A stretch of 9,239 nucleotides of DNA from Candidatus Zhuqueibacterota bacterium (lineage in GTDB: Bacteria; Zhuqueibacterota; Zhuqueibacteria; Residuimicrobiales; Krinioviventaceae). How positions within the stretch are numbered: the stretch's first letter is position 1; every line of letters begins with the position of its first letter. The translations under genes and the position numbers were made by a program. The stretch spans positions 1-9,239 of the forward strand of contig RQOI01000051.1 in assembly GCA_003854995.1 (NCBI GenBank), given 5' to 3'. Shown here piece by piece: positions 6,869 to 9,239 of the stretch. The notes beneath the pieces were generated by a model. It did no database searches, was not told the origin of the DNA, and saw nothing but the letters and a program-made list of their open reading frames with translations.

Positions 6869-6935
6869 AGTCTAACCTCTTTGTATTTAGATTTTTTCAT
6901 CATTCTTTTCCGATTAAACTCTGATTGCCCGGAAC

Positions 6936-9239
6936 CTATTTGATGATGGCAAATTTGCCCATGATCTCATCGCCGGTATCATCGGCTTTCAGATGATAGA
7001 CATACATGCCTGCCGCAGCTTCGAGTCGGTCCTTCGTCAGCAGATCCCAATAAGCGATGCCATTGTCGTTATCATTGGTCACCACAATTTCATCGACAAA
7101 CACGCCGCTCGTCGTGAATATTTTGATGGTGCAATTGGCAGGGACATGGGTCCACATGATTCGACGTCTCTGGTTGAATTCTTTATTGGCCAGAGAGGGT
7201 TCCAGGGCGTTTGTGGCAACATATGGATTCGGCACGACCTTGATATCTTGCAGTGACGCGCCGATATCGGAGGCAACTGTCGTTTCGTTGATATTGACTT
7301 TGAACATGAGCGAATCTGTCTCAAAGAACGGTCGCAAATATTTCACTTTATAAACCGCTTCGCTGCCCGTTGCCGGTAGCTCACTTTCACTTTCGGCATC
7401 GGTAAAGTCGAGCACGAAAACCGTGCCTGCCCATGTCCCTCTGTCATCCATGGCGCCGACAAATATGCGATCTTTCGTGATGTCGAACAGGCCATCGAGG
7501 TCCATGTCCTGAGCGACCATTTCCATCTTTTTCGGTGCGCCGGTTGTTGTGTCAATGACAGATGCATTTTGAATATAGAACGGGTAGGTCTGCTTTTCCA
7601 GCAGGCCTTCGCGAACCCGCACATAGTTTTCATCGTAAATTCGCGTAGAAGTGACGATGGCCATCTCCGATGTATAGTTTTCCGCCCAGATGATATCATA
7701 GTCCCACGCGAAATAATAGACCGTGCCGGTCGAGCTCTGCGTCGCCGGCGTCACCAGGACGGGGCCGGAACCGTTTTGCCAGCCAGAGCCGAGATAGTCA
7801 TATTCCGCTTCGACGACGGGCACGCGCAAGGTCATGGTGATGCCGTCAAAGATATCCGTCTTGGCGCTGTCCGTTCGGATGAACCAGTAATCGAGTGTTT
7901 CGGTCGAATCCACCAGCATGGCGCCAGGGTTTTCCGGATCTTCATTATAGACGAGCAGCTCGGCGCCATCCACTTCGCGATAGATGCTGAGACCGTCCGC
8001 AACCCAGTTGAGGCCCCAGTTCATATTGCGGATTTCGCGAATCTTTTTGACGTGGAATTTCACCTTGTAGGTCGCGCCATCGATGGCGGCATTTTTGGCC
8101 ACCAGTTCGGTCGAAATGGCGCCGGCGCCCAGCGTTTGTGTGGGGATGATGTCGCTGGAGGCTTCCAGATGATAGCCGGCCGGATAGGGGCGCGGCGTGA
8201 CAATGGCGACGTTTTTGGTCGTAAAGATGACATTTTCGCCTTCATCGACCTTGATTTCAAAGTTGTTTTCGGATGGCCGCACACCGATGTCCGGCATGCC
8301 ATAATCATAGGCCACGAGCGCGTAATAATAGGTGCGGCCATTCTGCACGTTTTCATCGATGTATGAATGGGAAATGCCGGTGTCGTTGCCGAGATAGTAG
8401 GCGGCGCCGTCGACCAGGCCATAGTTGGCAAAGCCTTTTTTGCCGTTCACCAGGTCGCACTGGAAAACCCAGCGACGCTCCTTCTGGTTGCCATAGCCAT
8501 CGGTGATCTTGACGGCGTCGGTGATATTTCTGTCAGATGCCTTGAAGAGTCTATAGCCTTCAAAGTCATTTTCATTGCCCAAAAAGGCGTCGCGAGTCTT
8601 GATTTCAGAGTCATTATTCCAGGTGAGAAGGACTTTGCCATCGCCGGGAGTCGCGGTGATGGTGGGCATGACCGGCGGTTGGGCGAAGCGATAGTCGGTC
8701 TCGTAAATGATCTGCACGATCTTTTTCAGCTCGAACAGGGCGATGGGCGGGTTTTGCACTGGATCGCCCGCCTTGATGTTTCGACCATCGTCCCACGAAT
8801 GCAGCTGTGACATGGAGATTCGTTCGATATTGCCGCCATAGAGGGGGAACACGCCGGTGGCAAAGACTTCCGCCAGGTTGGACACGGCGCCGATGAACGG
8901 CACGAGCGAGTCCGCGCCGACCAGGTCCCACATCGATTCATCATTTCTGAACCAGTATCGATAGGGAGGCACGTGATCGGGGATGGGGAACAAGCGGAAT
9001 GAGGTCAAGCCGAGCATGTCGGTCTCGGTGACATCGAGGAGACCAAAGTCCGGTTCGCAGCCATAACCGATCTTGAGGTCGGGACGACCGTTCGCCTCGC
9101 TGCCGTCCGCATCCGGCTCCACGTAATCGATTTCGCCAGGACCCTTGCCGTCGAGGCCGACGTCGTCGTTGATGTCTTCACCTTCATCCCATTGGCCGTT
9201 GCCGTTGGCGTCATCAAACGCATCCCAGTCCTGGTCTTC
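6936..9239 (-). CDS. secreted FnIII protein with T9SS-like C-terminal domain (5' end outside window)
   Basis: The frame stays open to the right edge, so the window shows the last 767 residues and lacks the start and signal peptide; the GTG at 9120-9122 is not a credible start because the coding pattern continues above it. Counted from the edge, residues 10-21 (D10-A-N12-G-N14-G-Q-W-D-E-G-E21) form an EF-hand-like calcium loop, with a second acidic DxDxS stretch at 43-54. Residues about 57-185 are a segment I recall from FCB-group genomes. A fibronectin type III-like region starts near 189 (ATPGDGKVLLTW) and runs to about 335 (YYYALVAYDYG). A beta-rich middle follows. The last 103 residues (VVPNPYVATN to GKFAIIK) look like a T9SS-type C-terminal sorting or FlgD-like Ig domain. 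It is probably exported and surface-attached or released. Its function is unknown; the adjacent PorV-like gene suggests an export partner. Confidence 0.8.
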   Translation of the reverse strand, partial: EDQDWDAFDDANGNGQWDEGEDINDDVGLDGKGPGEIDYVEPDADGSEANGRPDLKIGYGCEPDFGLLDVTETDMLGLTSFRLFPIPDHVPPYRYWFRNDESMWDLVGADSLVPFIGAVSNLAEVFATGVFPLYGGNIERISMSQLHSWDDGRNIKAGDPVQNPPIALFELKKIVQIIYETDYRFAQPPVMPTITATPGDGKVLLTWNNDSEIKTRDAFLGNENDFEGYRLFKASDRNITDAVKITDGYGNQKERRWVFQCDLVNGKKGFANYGLVDGAAYYLGNDTGISHSYIDENVQNGRTYYYALVAYDYGMPDIGVRPSENNFEIKVDEGENVIFTTKNVAIVTPRPYPAGYHLEASSDIIPTQTLGAGAISTELVAKNAAIDGATYKVKFHVKKIREIRNMNWGLNWVADGLSIYREVDGAELLVYNEDPENPGAMLVDSTETLDYWFIRTDSAKTDIFDGITMTLRVPVVEAEYDYLGSGWQNGSGPVLVTPATQSSTGTVYYFAWDYDIIWAENYTSEMAIVTSTRIYDENYVRVREGLLEKQTYPFYIQNASVIDTTTGAPKKMEMVAQDMDLDGLFDITKDRIFVGAMDDRGTWAGTVFVLDFTDAESESELPATGSEAVYKVKYLRPFFETDSLMFKVNINETTVASDIGASLQDIKVVPNPYVATNALEPSLANKEFNQRRRIMWTHVPANCTIKIFTTSGVFVDEIVVTNDNDNGIAYWDLLTKDRLEAAAGMYVYHLKADDTGDEIMGKFAIIK

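Noticed and set aside
7569..8366. A 265-codon plus-strand frame opposite the secreted FnIII protein
   Set aside because: The minus strand carries FnIII and C-terminal domain signatures over the same bases; the plus-strand product has no family features or signal.

Overview
The window reads as chromosomal DNA from an uncultured Gram-negative bacterium of the Fibrobacteres-Chlorobi-Bacteroidetes (FCB) type, most like Calditrichota, KSB1 or Zixibacteria-like lineages. This is inferred from the protein families: a PorV/PorQ-type outer-membrane protein, a secreted FnIII protein with a type IX secretion (T9SS)-like C-terminal domain, a CBM9-like/DUF5916 outer-membrane protein and a SurA-like lipoprotein. 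No rRNA, tRNA or marker gene is present to confirm it. Base composition is moderately GC-rich in the coding DNA, with AT-rich patches upstream of the toxin-antitoxin pair.

Positions 1-3958 are transcribed rightward. They hold a calcineurin-like metallophosphoesterase (23-850), a two-gene Phd/YefM-ParE/RelE toxin-antitoxin module with an ATGA overlap (1047-1645), and a long CBM9-like + DUF5916 outer-membrane protein that most likely starts at the GTG at 1817, not further upstream. Positions 4084-9239 are transcribed leftward. In order of transcription they hold a large secreted protein that runs off the right edge of the window (9239 to 6936), a PorV/PorQ-family protein (6868 to 5804), and a SurA/PPIase-like lipoprotein (5586 to 4084). 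The two blocks converge on a 125-bp spacer filled with three GC-rich palindromes.

The leftward genes form a plausible cell-envelope and secretion set: a T9SS-like cargo, a PorV-like protein (in Bacteroidota PorV receives T9SS cargo at the cell surface), and a periplasmic chaperone or foldase lipoprotein. The first two are 67 bp apart and probably co-transcribed. The lipoprotein follows after 217 bp containing a long hairpin, so it may be a separate unit. The rightward genes have no obvious shared function.

No CRISPR array, transposase, integrase or RNA gene was seen. The least explained parts are non-coding: the three-hairpin element at the convergent junction, with a 10-bp direct repeat near it, and the degenerate decamer repeat plus long hairpin between the PorV-like and lipoprotein genes.
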